Below, piece by piece: positions 1 through 7,970 of a stretch of DNA of 64,000 bases (the first letter of the stretch is position 1; every line of letters starts with the position of its first letter). This stretch comes from CAZIKF01 sp964539825. Its GTDB lineage: Bacteria; Muiribacteriota; UBA6191. The notes under the pieces were generated by a model. The model did no database searches. It was not told the DNA's origin and worked only from the letters and a program-made list of their open reading frames with translations. The stretch lies in the NCBI GenBank assembly GCA_964539825.1, contig CAZIKF010000009.1, forward strand, positions 1 to 64,000, written 5' to 3'. The translations under genes and the position numbers were made by a program.

Positions 1-60
1 CTTGATCTTCTTCTGGCCGCTGACATTGATCCCGCGTAGTAGGGAAATGAATTTTTGCAT
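1..60 (-). CDS. DUF1697 family protein, N-terminal fragment (runs off the window)
   Basis: The first 20 codons of a minus-strand gene start at an ATG at 60. The start reads MQKFISLLRGINVSGQKKIK, which fits the very conserved opening of DUF1697 proteins (an aromatic or F-x-ALLRGINVGG-type start). The family is small, cytosolic and of unknown function. Only the start is visible, so nothing can be said about the rest. Confidence 0.6.
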   Translation of the reverse strand, partial: MQKFISLLRGINVSGQKKIK

Positions 61-116
61 TTAGTTACTTCCGGGTTTGCTTTCGCTCTTTTATTAAATC
101 GGGCAACCAATCCATG

Positions 117-146
117 AAAAAAGGGGCACCCAATTTCAGGTGCCCC
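117..146 (-). terminator. Rho-independent terminator of the secreted 148-aa gene
   Basis: On the minus strand a perfect 8-bp stem (GGGGCACC / GGTGCCCC, loop 8 nt) is followed by six T. It lies about 27 nt beyond the stop codon at 173 and would end transcription of the gene at 173-619. Confidence 0.8.
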
Positions 147-172
147 TTCTTCTCTTTGATCAGCAATGTGAT

Positions 173-619
173 CTACTCGGTTACTTCCTTCTCGCTTAAG
201 GTGCTTTGCACCTGGATCAGGTAGTCCCCGGAAATCCACGCTAGTGTGGCCCCCGGCTGAACTACCATTTCCTGAACTGCTTCGTACACTGACTTCGTAA
301 CGCCGGAGTTATCCGCAAAACTCACTCCCTGCTGCAGGTAGATTGACCCGCTTTTCATTAGTTTTGCCCTGGTCTCAAAACTCATTTGGGAAGCCTTTGA
401 ATTCATGCTTACCACAGCCTTCTCTAATTTATTCTCTGAGACCAGCATGCGAATTCTTGGAGTGCTTAGCAGGGCAAAAATTTTGGGACCCTGTTTTTGA
501 GGGGTAGAATGAAAGATGGAATAGTTTAAGTCCAGAACTTGTTCCTTCACCGCACACATTGTTGGGCTTGAAAACAGCAGAAAGCTAAGCGCGAATTTTA
601 AGAGTCTTGAAAAACCCAT
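173..619 (-). CDS. small exported protein of unknown function
   Basis: This 148-residue protein begins with a basic start and a hydrophobic stretch (about residues 7-22), consistent with a Sec signal peptide cleaved near MCA-V. The mature part has no motif I recognise. It holds one Cys within the signal region and none after it, so it has no disulfides and no lipobox. An AGGA ribosome site lies 5' of the ATG. It is a single-gene unit: an AT-rich leader precedes it and a strong terminator follows it. The function is unknown; periplasmic location is inferred from the signal peptide only. Confidence 0.7.
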   Translation of the reverse strand: MGFSRLLKFALSFLLFSSPTMCAVKEQVLDLNYSIFHSTPQKQGPKIFALLSTPRIRMLVSENKLEKAVVSMNSKASQMSFETRAKLMKSGSIYLQQGVSFADNSGVTKSVYEAVQEMVVQPGATLAWISGDYLIQVQSTLSEKEVTE

Positions 620-806
620 TTATTGAGATCCTTTCTAAATGAATACAAACTATTACAAACATCGTCCGTTTTTGTTTGTTTTCGAATCCTTTTGTTGGTT
701 TTTTAAGCCAGGCTCCAAAATATTTTCTATGGGTATTTGAGAGGCGTATTTTTGCTCAGTACCGAATTCCTACTAGGGGACTGGCTTTAGCCATTCTTTA
801 TAACCT

Positions 807-1241
807 TTAACAACACTGGACTGCATCGCGAGCTTCTTCCATAGCCTTTCGTATCAAGGTGATGGACTCCAGGACCTGGGCTCGTTTGTCCTTAGGAATC
901 TTATGGATCACCAGGTCAATGGCGGCTTCTGTCAGCCTGCGCAAGCGCTTTGCTTCAACCTGGCCTTCCTCAGTTAATTGTATCTGAACGCGGCGGCGGT
1001 CCTGCGGGTCACTTCCCCGTTCTACCCAGTTTCGGCTGACAAGCCCATCAATAAGGCGCGTCATCGCGCTTGGCGAACTTCCCAGCCGCTCTGCCAGGGG
1101 AACTACTTCGGAAGGACTATCCAGCAGAGATTGTAGTGCTACGCATTGCTGCACAGTTACCGTTCCGCAGCATACTTGCTCTCGCTCGAACATGGAGAAA
1201 ATGCGGCAGAGTGCAATCAAATCTTCGATGGAATCCTTCAT
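807..1241 (-). CDS. MarR-family transcriptional regulator, cysteine-rich
   Basis: This is a 144-residue winged-helix protein. The recognition helix region is around residues 46-73 (LAERLGSSPSAMTRLIDGLV), followed by the MarR wing signature DPQDRRRVQIQLTEEG at 78-93. Six cysteines are unusual for the family: C12, C24-C25, C33 and a C-terminal C143-C144 pair. The gene overlaps the upstream arsM stop by ATGA, so the two are translationally coupled. Together with an inverted repeat at the arsM promoter this suggests an autoregulated operon. Sensing of As(III) or another thiophilic metalloid by the Cys pairs is inference; arsenic control is usually by ArsR-family proteins, which this is not. Confidence 0.85.
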   Translation of the reverse strand: MKDSIEDLIALCRIFSMFEREQVCCGTVTVQQCVALQSLLDSPSEVVPLAERLGSSPSAMTRLIDGLVSRNWVERGSDPQDRRRVQIQLTEEGQVEAKRLRRLTEAAIDLVIHKIPKDKRAQVLESITLIRKAMEEARDAVQCC

Positions 1242-2068
1242 GACTTGCTCGCCGTCACTTCATAGGACCAGACTGTATCTGCGATTTGTTTTAGTCGTTC
1301 TTCACCAACCATCTGAACTACCTTTGTGAGTAGTGGATCAGCACAACCGTCCAGGAAAAGACTTCTGACTGGCTTGCGGGTGTACTTCACATCTGAAAAT
1401 CCCGCTTCGCGGATCATCTTGAAATATTCATCCTCGGTGGACGCACCAGACAGGCAGGCTACGTACGACACAGCCAACTCTGCCAGGTCTTTGGGCAGCG
1501 GTGCGCTGAGTACGATGTCAGAAACCGCCAGACGTCCACCGGGTTTGAGGATTCGAAATGTCTCTTGAAATACAGCAGGTTTGTCAGGGCTCAGGTTGAT
1601 TACACAGTTGGAAATGACAAGGTCTGCGGTTTCTGATGCAACGGGAATGTTCTCGATTAAGCCCTCGCGAAATTCAACGAAAGCATGCACACCCATTTCT
1701 ACCGCGTTCTTTCTTGCACTTGCCAGCATCTGAGTGGTCATGTCCACACCGATTACACGACCGTGGGGTCCCACTGCCTTGGCCGCGACCAATGCATCGA
1801 GGCCAGCGCCAGCCCCAAGGTCCACAACCACTTCTCCAGGTTGAAGTGACGCCAATGCGATTGGGTTGCCGCAGCCAAGTCCAAGGTTGGCATCCTCCGG
1901 CACCGAGTCCAGGGCATCATCTGTATACCCCAAGTTTTGCGAGTGAGTATCCACGGGAGTCGATGCTCCACAGCAAGAAATTTTTCGAGCAGCAACCTCG
2001 GAGTAATGCTTTCGAACGAATCGATGAACCGATTCAGGAGTCTCTGAATCTTGAGTAGGAACAGCCAT
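1238..2068 (-). CDS. arsM: arsenite S-adenosylmethionine methyltransferase (ArsM)
   Basis: This 276-residue class I SAM methyltransferase has motif I VVDLGAGAGLDALVAA (about 81-96), the acidic motif II GVDM (107-110), and NCVINLSPDK (154-163), which is diagnostic of ArsM. Cysteines C66, C155 and C205 occupy the expected As(III)-binding positions, with an additional N-terminal CC pair at 32-33. ArsM methylates As(III) to mono-, di- and trimethyl arsenicals in the cytosol. It is the first gene of a two-gene operon with the MarR regulator. No efflux gene (arsB, arsP, acr3) or arsR is in the window. AAGGAG lies 6 nt before the ATG. Confidence 0.92.
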   Translation of the reverse strand: MAVPTQDSETPESVHRFVRKHYSEVAARKISCCGASTPVDTHSQNLGYTDDALDSVPEDANLGLGCGNPIALASLQPGEVVVDLGAGAGLDALVAAKAVGPHGRVIGVDMTTQMLASARKNAVEMGVHAFVEFREGLIENIPVASETADLVISNCVINLSPDKPAVFQETFRILKPGGRLAVSDIVLSAPLPKDLAELAVSYVACLSGASTEDEYFKMIREAGFSDVKYTRKPVRSLFLDGCADPLLTKVVQMVGEERLKQIADTVWSYEVTASKS

Positions 2069-2086
2069 GATATTCTCCTTTTACTA

Positions 2087-2138
2087 AATATATTTGCAGT
2101 CTTCAAATATATTATATGCAGAATGCAACTAGTGTAAA
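2087..2138 (-). promoter_or_regulatory. arsM promoter with inverted-repeat operator
   Basis: On the minus strand, a -35 TTTACA (2133-2138) and a -10 TATAAT (2111-2116) are separated by 16 nt. Overlapping the end of the -10 and the expected start point is a perfect 10-bp inverted repeat, CAAATATATT (2104-2113) and AATATATTTG (2087-2096), with a 7-nt spacer. The size and position fit a MarR dimer site that blocks polymerase. The start codon follows about 19 nt later. Confidence 0.7.
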
Positions 2139-2167
2139 GGGAAAATAAAAACTAATTAGAGAATCCT

Positions 2168-2190
2168 GTGAGGGGAGCCCCTCGGCTCAG
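2168..2190. repeat. possible remnant of the GTGAG-element
   Basis: This 23-bp sequence opens with GTGAGGGGAG, the same ten bases as the element at 47554, and ends in CTCGGCTCA, close to the right end of the elements at 2271 and 48149. The core is absent. It folds as a short hairpin and lies about 80 bp from the intact copy at 2271. Calling it an internally deleted relic is inference. Confidence 0.35.
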
Positions 2191-2270
2191 GTAAAAATGT
2201 GAGCCCCAGAACTGAATCAATTACTGCGCCCATAAACATTAAGCCAAATCCAGAAAAATCTAAAAATCCG

Positions 2271-2431
2271 GTGAGTCGAGGTCGGGGAATTTCGAAGATC
2301 CTGGGCGAGCGAAAAGCGCGAGACCTGTGAAGAAGACGAAGTACGTGGCATCGTCACGTTCGAGGAGGATGAGCAGAGTATCGAGCTTTGCAGCCGCTCA
2401 GGACCTTCGAAATTCCCCGACTTCGGCTCAC
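2271..2431 (+). repeat. structured GTGAG-element, copy 1 (161 bp)
   Basis: The element is bounded by GTGAGTCGA and TCGGCTCAC. The first and last 33 nt pair with only three imperfect positions, of which two are G.U pairs if the plus strand is RNA. The core holds the family hairpin ACGTG-GCATCGT-CACGT, preceded by GACGAAG and followed by AGGAGGAT. The right end supplies the TGA stop codon of the lipoprotein gene at 2428. The left flank is the arsM promoter region. It is related to the array at 47825-48309 by core sequence, while the long stem sequence differs. The class is unknown. Confidence 0.85.
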
Positions 2432-3162
2432 TTTAAAAAGGAATCCATTGCCAGGGTTTCGAGGGCAATGACTGCGGTACGTGTTTGCGCGTTGCCAATG
2501 GCTCGGAAGCTCTCGTAGATCAGGGTACTCATATCTGGGCTAATGCTAGTTTGAGCCATGGAGGATACGAGGGAGTCAATGCTCTGTAGGGAAAGAGTAT
2601 TGAGTCTGGCCAACTCTTGAAAAACCAAGAATTGTGGTTTTTGGGCAACAGTGGAGATTTGTGAAGACATAGTCTGTACCTGGACTCCCGCTCTGAACAA
2701 CGGGAAGTTGTCTATCGGATTAACACGGTTCCAGTCAATTCCAGGGGCCAGGTTAAGCAAAGTACGAACTGTGAACTCATTAGCGCCAAAGGCCAGGAGG
2801 GTGGTTAAGGGGGTGATCATCTGGGTGGTGGTTTGGGAAGGCATTGCTGCCTGGAAATTTCCGGTAAAAGGGATTTCAAGAATAGAGTCTATCCCTCCGC
2901 TTAGAATGATTGGCGAGTTGGAATCCTCTCTAACCCTGAAAGCATAATACCCATCATCATCGGTGAAGGTTCGTACTTCCCCTGTCTCCAAGATATTATT
3001 TAAATTGGTATCCACTCCCACCAGGGCTCTTCGAATGAAGCCGTCTCCACCTATGCCCGATATCGTCTTGGTAGTGACATATCCTCCGTGTACTCCCACT
3101 CCTCCTCCACAACCGCAAAGGAAAAACACAAATAGAGTTATGAATGCTCCCGTTAACTTCAT
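2428..3162 (-). CDS. lipoprotein of unknown function
   Basis: This 244-residue protein has a signal peptide ending in the lipobox LCGC, with C18 as the likely lipidated residue. Residues about 37-75 (GVDTNLNNILETGE followed by TDDDGYYAF) resemble the beta-sandwich repeats of the SdrD-B or carboxypeptidase-regulatory type seen in surface proteins. The rest contains ITPLTTLLAFGANE, common in large exported bacterial proteins, then a helical C-terminus. The stop codon lies inside the terminal GTGAG of the structured element, so the present C-terminus may have been set by that element's arrival. It is probably anchored in the outer or inner membrane. Confidence 0.7.
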   Translation of the reverse strand: MKLTGAFITLFVFFLCGCGGGVGVHGGYVTTKTISGIGGDGFIRRALVGVDTNLNNILETGEVRTFTDDDGYYAFRVREDSNSPIILSGGIDSILEIPFTGNFQAAMPSQTTTQMITPLTTLLAFGANEFTVRTLLNLAPGIDWNRVNPIDNFPLFRAGVQVQTMSSQISTVAQKPQFLVFQELARLNTLSLQSIDSLVSSMAQTSISPDMSTLIYESFRAIGNAQTRTAVIALETLAMDSFLK

Positions 3163-3425
3163 GGCCTTTTTGAATTACAGTCCTCCAGTATTAATAGTAA
3201 GAAGGGGGGTCAAAAGTGGAATGCAGGTAAGACAGGTTTTAATAAAAAGTCACCAAGATAGGCCAAGAATGGGTCAATACAGACAATTTTGGTACTCAAG
3301 GGGAACTAATCGTTCTTAAAAAGCAGCAGCGGGCACCTGGAAATCAAGTGAAAACCAATTTCTATTGAACCTGTTTGCCGGGTTCGGAGCCAGGATAACC
3401 AGGGCGAAGTAGGAGGGTTTAGACT

Positions 3426-4226
3426 TCAGGTCTGTAAGGATTCTGTCGCCTGTTTTTCAAGGGGACTTAAAATGTACTTTTCCCTCTTTTTGATCTTTCC
3501 CTGGAATTTTGGATTGATGGTTCTATTGAATTTATGCTTCCTCTTGAGAAAGGAGTAAGGCATGACTCCGCACAGGTGTACCGGTAGGAACACGAGTGCG
3601 TTTAGCTTCAAGCCAAGACCGTAGCGCAGTACCAGGTAGGGCCACCAAACATTGATTCCTAAAAATAGAAACTTCAAGGCTATAGAGTATATTCTGGCAT
3701 GCTCATCCCAGATGAATTTCTCGGGAGCAATGAGTATTCCTAGCCCGCGTTCCAACGTACATTTTGATCGGTGAAGAGTCTGCATTCCCCAGCCTGAAAT
3801 AAGAAGACTGATGCAGGCTAGCGCTAGTAAGATGAGGGACTGGGTCGAATGAGAGGAATTGCCCACTGCCTGCGTCCCCATGAAAAGGATAGCCAGGCAC
3901 AGTAAGATCCCCAGAATAAAGGCGACCATGGCCACCTTGAAGGCAGTACGGCTCTTTCTGAGGAAAAACAAATCCTGGCTTGAGTTAAGAAAACCTTTTT
4001 CCAGCGCACTCTTGAATGCGATGGTCTGAACCATTGCAAGAAACTGGGCGGCTGCCAAAAGGAAAAGACACCCTTTTGCGATGAGTACGTGGGCCCTGGG
4101 ATGATTCTGAAAGATACCCAGGGAGGCGAATGTATCCGGCTCCATATGGGGATAAAACCCTAGAATTGCGCTGGTGACCAGTCCGAGGATGAGATAGAAA
4201 ACGAAGATTTGATAAATAGCGACCAT
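3426..4226 (-). CDS. polytopic membrane protein of unknown function
   Basis: This 266-residue protein has about five or six hydrophobic segments (roughly residues 5-25, 48-68, 93-116, 128-148, 183-203 and 207-225) and a strongly basic cytoplasmic tail (KRKHKFNR onwards). No catalytic motif is recognised. It is transcribed in the same direction as the genes on both sides. About 50 nt separate it from the barrel-like gene upstream, so the two may share a transcript. Confidence 0.6.
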   Translation of the reverse strand: MVAIYQIFVFYLILGLVTSAILGFYPHMEPDTFASLGIFQNHPRAHVLIAKGCLFLLAAAQFLAMVQTIAFKSALEKGFLNSSQDLFFLRKSRTAFKVAMVAFILGILLCLAILFMGTQAVGNSSHSTQSLILLALACISLLISGWGMQTLHRSKCTLERGLGILIAPEKFIWDEHARIYSIALKFLFLGINVWWPYLVLRYGLGLKLNALVFLPVHLCGVMPYSFLKRKHKFNRTINPKFQGKIKKREKYILSPLEKQATESLQT

Positions 4227-4278
4227 AATGCCTTCCCATGGAGCCTGTCGGGGAATTGCCTGTTACTGCGACCGGCTC

Positions 4279-4908
4279 TTAGTAGCGAAATCCCAGATCG
4301 AACCGGATTCCCTTTAAGGGGACCTTACTAAACCCGTGTGGTCCCGCGGAAGGAAAGCGATAATCGTCTGATAGGGTATAAGACACCTGCAGCACACCTG
4401 AATTGCCAAGTAGCGGTACATTTTGAAGCACACGGTAACCCAGCCGAAAGGAGACATAGGGTTTGAAGTGGGTGTCAGCGCTTTGGCCGATTTTTGAGAA
4501 AAAATCTCGAATACCAAGGTTAGGCTTAATCCTCTGAACACCAATCGCGGCGCTAGTATAGCTAATCCCGGTGTCATAGCTTCTGTTTTCGTACTCCATG
4601 CCATAGTGGGTAAGACTATTGGAATCAAATCCTTTCAGCTTTGGTTTGGCATAGGTCAAATTGAACGATCCCTGGCTCTGTCCGGGGCTTTTCCCGCCGT
4701 CTGGGTCCTCAAAACTAAGCTGCCACCCCTGTGTTCGTGAGAAACCTTTCCAACGCAGCAGCATTGGATAAATGCGCATTCCGCCGCTTGTATTGGCAAC
4801 TTCACTGGGGAATTGGACTCCGGAATAGGGCCGCCGCTCAGCATGGATTAGGGAGCAGAATTGGAAGCCCAGCATGACCACGGGAATCAGGTATTTTTTG
4901 AATTGCAT
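4279..4908 (-). CDS. exported beta-barrel-like outer-membrane protein
   Basis: This 209-residue protein has a signal peptide (about 1-23, cleavage after IHA). The mature part alternates polar and aromatic residues and ends in GIRFDLGFRY. A final aromatic residue after an amphipathic strand is the usual outer-membrane barrel end. There is no homology-level recognition, so the location is inference from the pattern. It is divergent from the flagellin gene. Confidence 0.6.
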   Translation of the reverse strand: MQFKKYLIPVVMLGFQFCSLIHAERRPYSGVQFPSEVANTSGGMRIYPMLLRWKGFSRTQGWQLSFEDPDGGKSPGQSQGSFNLTYAKPKLKGFDSNSLTHYGMEYENRSYDTGISYTSAAIGVQRIKPNLGIRDFFSKIGQSADTHFKPYVSFRLGYRVLQNVPLLGNSGVLQVSYTLSDDYRFPSAGPHGFSKVPLKGIRFDLGFRY

Positions 4909-4984
4909 TAGTCTTCTCTAGGTCTCGTCCTTTTGGGGGGGTGCTTTGACCTTTGTTGGCCCTTTTTTAAATTTGTCTCTTAAT

Positions 4985-5012
4985 TTGACATTTTGTTTGA
5001 ATTTGTTATGCT
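4985..5012 (+). promoter_or_regulatory. sigma70-type promoter upstream of flagellin
   Basis: A consensus -35 TTGACA (4985-4990) lies 16 nt before TATGCT (5007-5012), in an AT-rich stretch about 75 nt before the flagellin start. No convincing sigma28 element (TAAA, about 15 nt, GCCGATAA) is visible, which is unusual for flagellin. Confidence 0.55.
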
Positions 5013-5087
5013 TAGGATAAGGGCTAAAAGGGTCGGCTTCTGCCGTTCCCGCTATATAGCAATTGCAAGTGCAAAAGGAGTTGCGCC

Positions 5088-6848
5088 ATGGTCTTTCCCA
5101 TTGGAGGGGGCGGGTTTTCGAACCAGAGCCTGTTCGGCATACAAAAAGCTAAGTCTCTTCTTAGCGATACCATCAATAGAATTTCTTCGGGAAACCGCAT
5201 TCCATTCGCGGCAGCAGATCCTGCGGGATTAACTGTCAGTGAGAAATTTCGGGGTCAAATCCGTAGTTTTTACAAAGCACAAAACAATACCCAGGACGGA
5301 ATTTCTTTGCTGCGCACTGCCGAAGGCGGACTTTCCACAATGTCCGATGATTTGAATCGCTTGCGCGAACTGACCATTCAGGCTGGCAATGGTGCTTATA
5401 CCGCAGAAGATATTGGCGCGCTAGAGAATGAAGCCAAACAGATTCTTGCCGGCATCAATGATACTTCCGGCCGGACTCAATTCAATACCCGAAACCTGCT
5501 CGACGGCTCTACATCAGGAAGTGCTACATCCAATGCGAGTGATGTAGAAGCTTATCTCACCGGCAATGCCACTCAATCAGGAAGCTTTGAGGGTAGATTG
5601 TCTGCGTCTACCGGTGATAATGGAGAGCGCGTTTTTGAATTAACTCTTAGCGGCGGAGGAGAAAGCCGCAGTGTGACTCTAGATTCAAATAACAGGGCCA
5701 GGGGTGCTCTTCAGGGTGTAGATCTTCAGTTTGAGGACATTGATTCTGCCAGGGTGAGTGGTTCTGAAGTTAATTTCGAAGACACCTTCACTTTTTCAAA
5801 CGCAGAAGCAACCACCATTACGGATGCCGGTGGAGATGCGGTTACCGTCAATTTTGCAGCTGGAAATATTACCAGTAGTGATATGGTTGATCAGCTCAAT
5901 ACGGATTTCGCGGCAAATGCCGTGGATGTGCAGGCTTCCCTGGATGATGACGGAAATGTGGTACTCAACGGAGCGAACTCAGGAGAGGACTTCACAATTT
6001 CTGGGACTTCGTCCGGTTTTTCCCAGGCCACGGGACTCTTTGATCAGAATGTGAATGCCGCAGCGGGTGAAACCGCAAGTGCTGAAGGCCTTAATAATGA
6101 GCAGTATGTGAGCGAGGGGATCTCCTTTGATTCCACCGTTTCCTTTACGGTTCAAGATGGTCAATCCGGTGCCGCGACCCAGGTCGACATCGGTGGAGCC
6201 GGAACCACTTCTACAAGAGCGGAGTTACTCGATGACATCAATTCCCAACTAGAGGCCGGGGGACAGAGGGTGGATGCCCGTTTTACGGATGCTGGAGAAC
6301 TGACCTTTGAATCCCGGGATGTAGGCAATCAATCCAGGGTTTCGGTGGAGGATGTTTCCGCCGGAGCGGACACTCTTCGCTCCACGCTTGCTGTTTCGGA
6401 TCGAAGTGATTCGGGAGAAGGATCTACGAGATTTGATCTTGAAGTGAACAGCAGCGACCTATCCTTTCAAACGGGATCAAATCAAGGCCAGAGTCAGGCG
6501 TTTAGCTTTGGTAGTTTTTCCTCAGGTGCCTTAAATCTTGAAGATGTAGATCTTCAGTCCCAGGAAGGACGGGATGATTTTTTAGGCAGGGTGGATGGTG
6601 CGATTGACCGGGTTTCCTCAGCACGTAGTTCCATCGGTGCCCGCGAGAATCGCTTTAGCTCAACCTTCAATCGTCTTTCGAGTTCTATTCGGGACTCTAC
6701 CGCCACTGAGTCTTCCATTCGGGATTCAGATCTGGCCATTGAGTCGATTAAGCTCGCTCAGCAGCAAATGAAGATGAAATCTGCGCTTTATGCACAGACT
6801 CAGATGCTCGATATTAACAAGGGCTTTGCTGCCAAGATCTTTGGGTAG
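5088..6848 (+). CDS. flagellin
   Basis: This 586-residue filament subunit has the conserved N-terminal D0/D1 coiled region (residues about 10-140), including RISSGNRIPFAAADPAGLT, a variant of the usual RI-SSG-RI-x-AADDAAG. The C-terminal D1/D0 helix region (about 500-586) is rich in SSIRD and QQQMKMKSALYAQTQ. The centre is long, acidic and repetitive in strand content and is surface-exposed in assembled filaments. Spirochaetal periplasmic flagellins lack such a centre, so an external flagellum is likely. GGAG precedes the ATG. No other flagellar gene (fliD, fliS, hook) is nearby. Confidence 0.92.
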   Translation: MVFPIGGGGFSNQSLFGIQKAKSLLSDTINRISSGNRIPFAAADPAGLTVSEKFRGQIRSFYKAQNNTQDGISLLRTAEGGLSTMSDDLNRLRELTIQAGNGAYTAEDIGALENEAKQILAGINDTSGRTQFNTRNLLDGSTSGSATSNASDVEAYLTGNATQSGSFEGRLSASTGDNGERVFELTLSGGGESRSVTLDSNNRARGALQGVDLQFEDIDSARVSGSEVNFEDTFTFSNAEATTITDAGGDAVTVNFAAGNITSSDMVDQLNTDFAANAVDVQASLDDDGNVVLNGANSGEDFTISGTSSGFSQATGLFDQNVNAAAGETASAEGLNNEQYVSEGISFDSTVSFTVQDGQSGAATQVDIGGAGTTSTRAELLDDINSQLEAGGQRVDARFTDAGELTFESRDVGNQSRVSVEDVSAGADTLRSTLAVSDRSDSGEGSTRFDLEVNSSDLSFQTGSNQGQSQAFSFGSFSSGALNLEDVDLQSQEGRDDFLGRVDGAIDRVSSARSSIGARENRFSSTFNRLSSSIRDSTATESSIRDSDLAIESIKLAQQQMKMKSALYAQTQMLDINKGFAAKIFG

Positions 6849-7001
6849 AATTGACCCGCGGATCTGAATTCTTAGAAAATCGGTATCTAAGGATTCAAGG
6901 GCTCCTTTTGGGATAGAGCTTACGAGTGTACAAACCTCTTGCTTAACGGTATAGAGACCCTTCAGAATAGTGTTTTCAGTTTCTGAGCAGGGCTCTTCTC
7001 T

Positions 7002-7970
7002 ATGCGTATCCTAAAGTTATGGTCTGTCCTATGCCTCTGCGGCCTGCTCACTTCCTTTATTTTTGGAGAGGAATACATCGTAACTCCCCTCGATCGAGAA
7101 GCACTTTTACTTGCCTACGGGAGAGTTGAATCCTTGCGCTCTTCCAGGGTAGCGGCGGAAGTCCCCGGACGGGTTCTTTCCCGATTTATAGAATTAGGAG
7201 ATTCGGTGAAGAAAGACCAGATTCTCTTCCACCTTGAACCGGGTGGTCTGGAGTTTGAAATTCAGGCATTGAAGTGGGAAATTCGAGAAAATGAGATATC
7301 CCGGGATCATCACCAGAAAAGATTGAAGCGCAGAACCCAGAATCCCAAAGCCTATACGGAAGAAGCCATCGATTCGGAACGCTACACCCTGGACCGCCTT
7401 ATTGCTTCTGCGGGCCGCCTGGAGGCGAGAAAAAAGGAGCAAGCCAGAAAGTTGTCTCTTAAGAAGATCAGGGCTCCTTATGACGGGATTGTTTCAGGAG
7501 TTTTCCATCAAGAAGGAGAATGGGTTGGTGCCGGACATAAGGTTTGCGAACTCCTTTCCCTGGAGGGAACCCGTCTGCACCTGGAGGTTTCAAGAAGATT
7601 CTTCGAATCCGTTGAAACGGGAGACACTCTTCAGGTACTGGTCGCACAGAAGGAAATTGACGGAGTAGTGGAGCAGAAAGTGCCTTCGGTGAACCCAGGT
7701 ACTGGAAATCATCCTTTGAGAGTCAGGTTGCCGCTCACGATCAAAGATCTATCCCAGGGACAAATTTTACCGGTAAAAATCCCTTATCATGAAAAGGTAC
7801 TGAGAATTCCCGAAGACTATGTGAAGCAAACGGGAAAATCCTTTCACGTGGTGGTTTTTGAGAAGCAGGGGCTCACCGAGGTCGCCGTAGACGGTGAATT
7901 AGAAGGGCCTTTTTTCATTCCCTTTGATAAAGCCCTAGAGGGAAAAGTACTGCAGCAGATTCCGCGGTGA
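7002..7970 (+). CDS. RND efflux periplasmic adaptor (HlyD/MFP family)
   Basis: This 322-residue protein has a signal peptide (about 1-22). A lipoyl half-domain follows at about 45-70 (RVAAEVPGRVLSRFIELGDSV), then a short helical hairpin (about 80-150), then the second lipoyl half IRAPYDGIVSGVFHQEGEWVG and a beta-barrel domain. It connects the inner-membrane pump to an outer-membrane channel. It overlaps the next gene by 4 nt (GTGA), so it is co-translated with the pump. It is at the short end of the family. A TolC-like protein is encoded separately at 53712-55178. Confidence 0.9.
   Translation: MRILKLWSVLCLCGLLTSFIFGEEYIVTPLDREALLLAYGRVESLRSSRVAAEVPGRVLSRFIELGDSVKKDQILFHLEPGGLEFEIQALKWEIRENEISRDHHQKRLKRRTQNPKAYTEEAIDSERYTLDRLIASAGRLEARKKEQARKLSLKKIRAPYDGIVSGVFHQEGEWVGAGHKVCELLSLEGTRLHLEVSRRFFESVETGDTLQVLVAQKEIDGVVEQKVPSVNPGTGNHPLRVRLPLTIKDLSQGQILPVKIPYHEKVLRIPEDYVKQTGKSFHVVVFEKQGLTEVAVDGELEGPFFIPFDKALEGKVLQQIPR

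Noticed and set aside
790..805. Small inverted repeat TGGCT-TT-AGCCA after the MarR gene as a terminator
   Set aside because: The stem is only 5 bp with a 2-nt loop and there is no T run.
1636..2058. Plus-strand open frame opposite arsM
   Set aside because: It is a shadow of the clear ArsM coding frame on the other strand and has no domain or ribosome site.
2271..2431. The GTGAG-element as a miniature group II intron
   Set aside because: Although GTGAG and the choice of terminator-adjacent sites recall group IIC introns, no domain V-like hairpin is seen and 161 bp is far too short.
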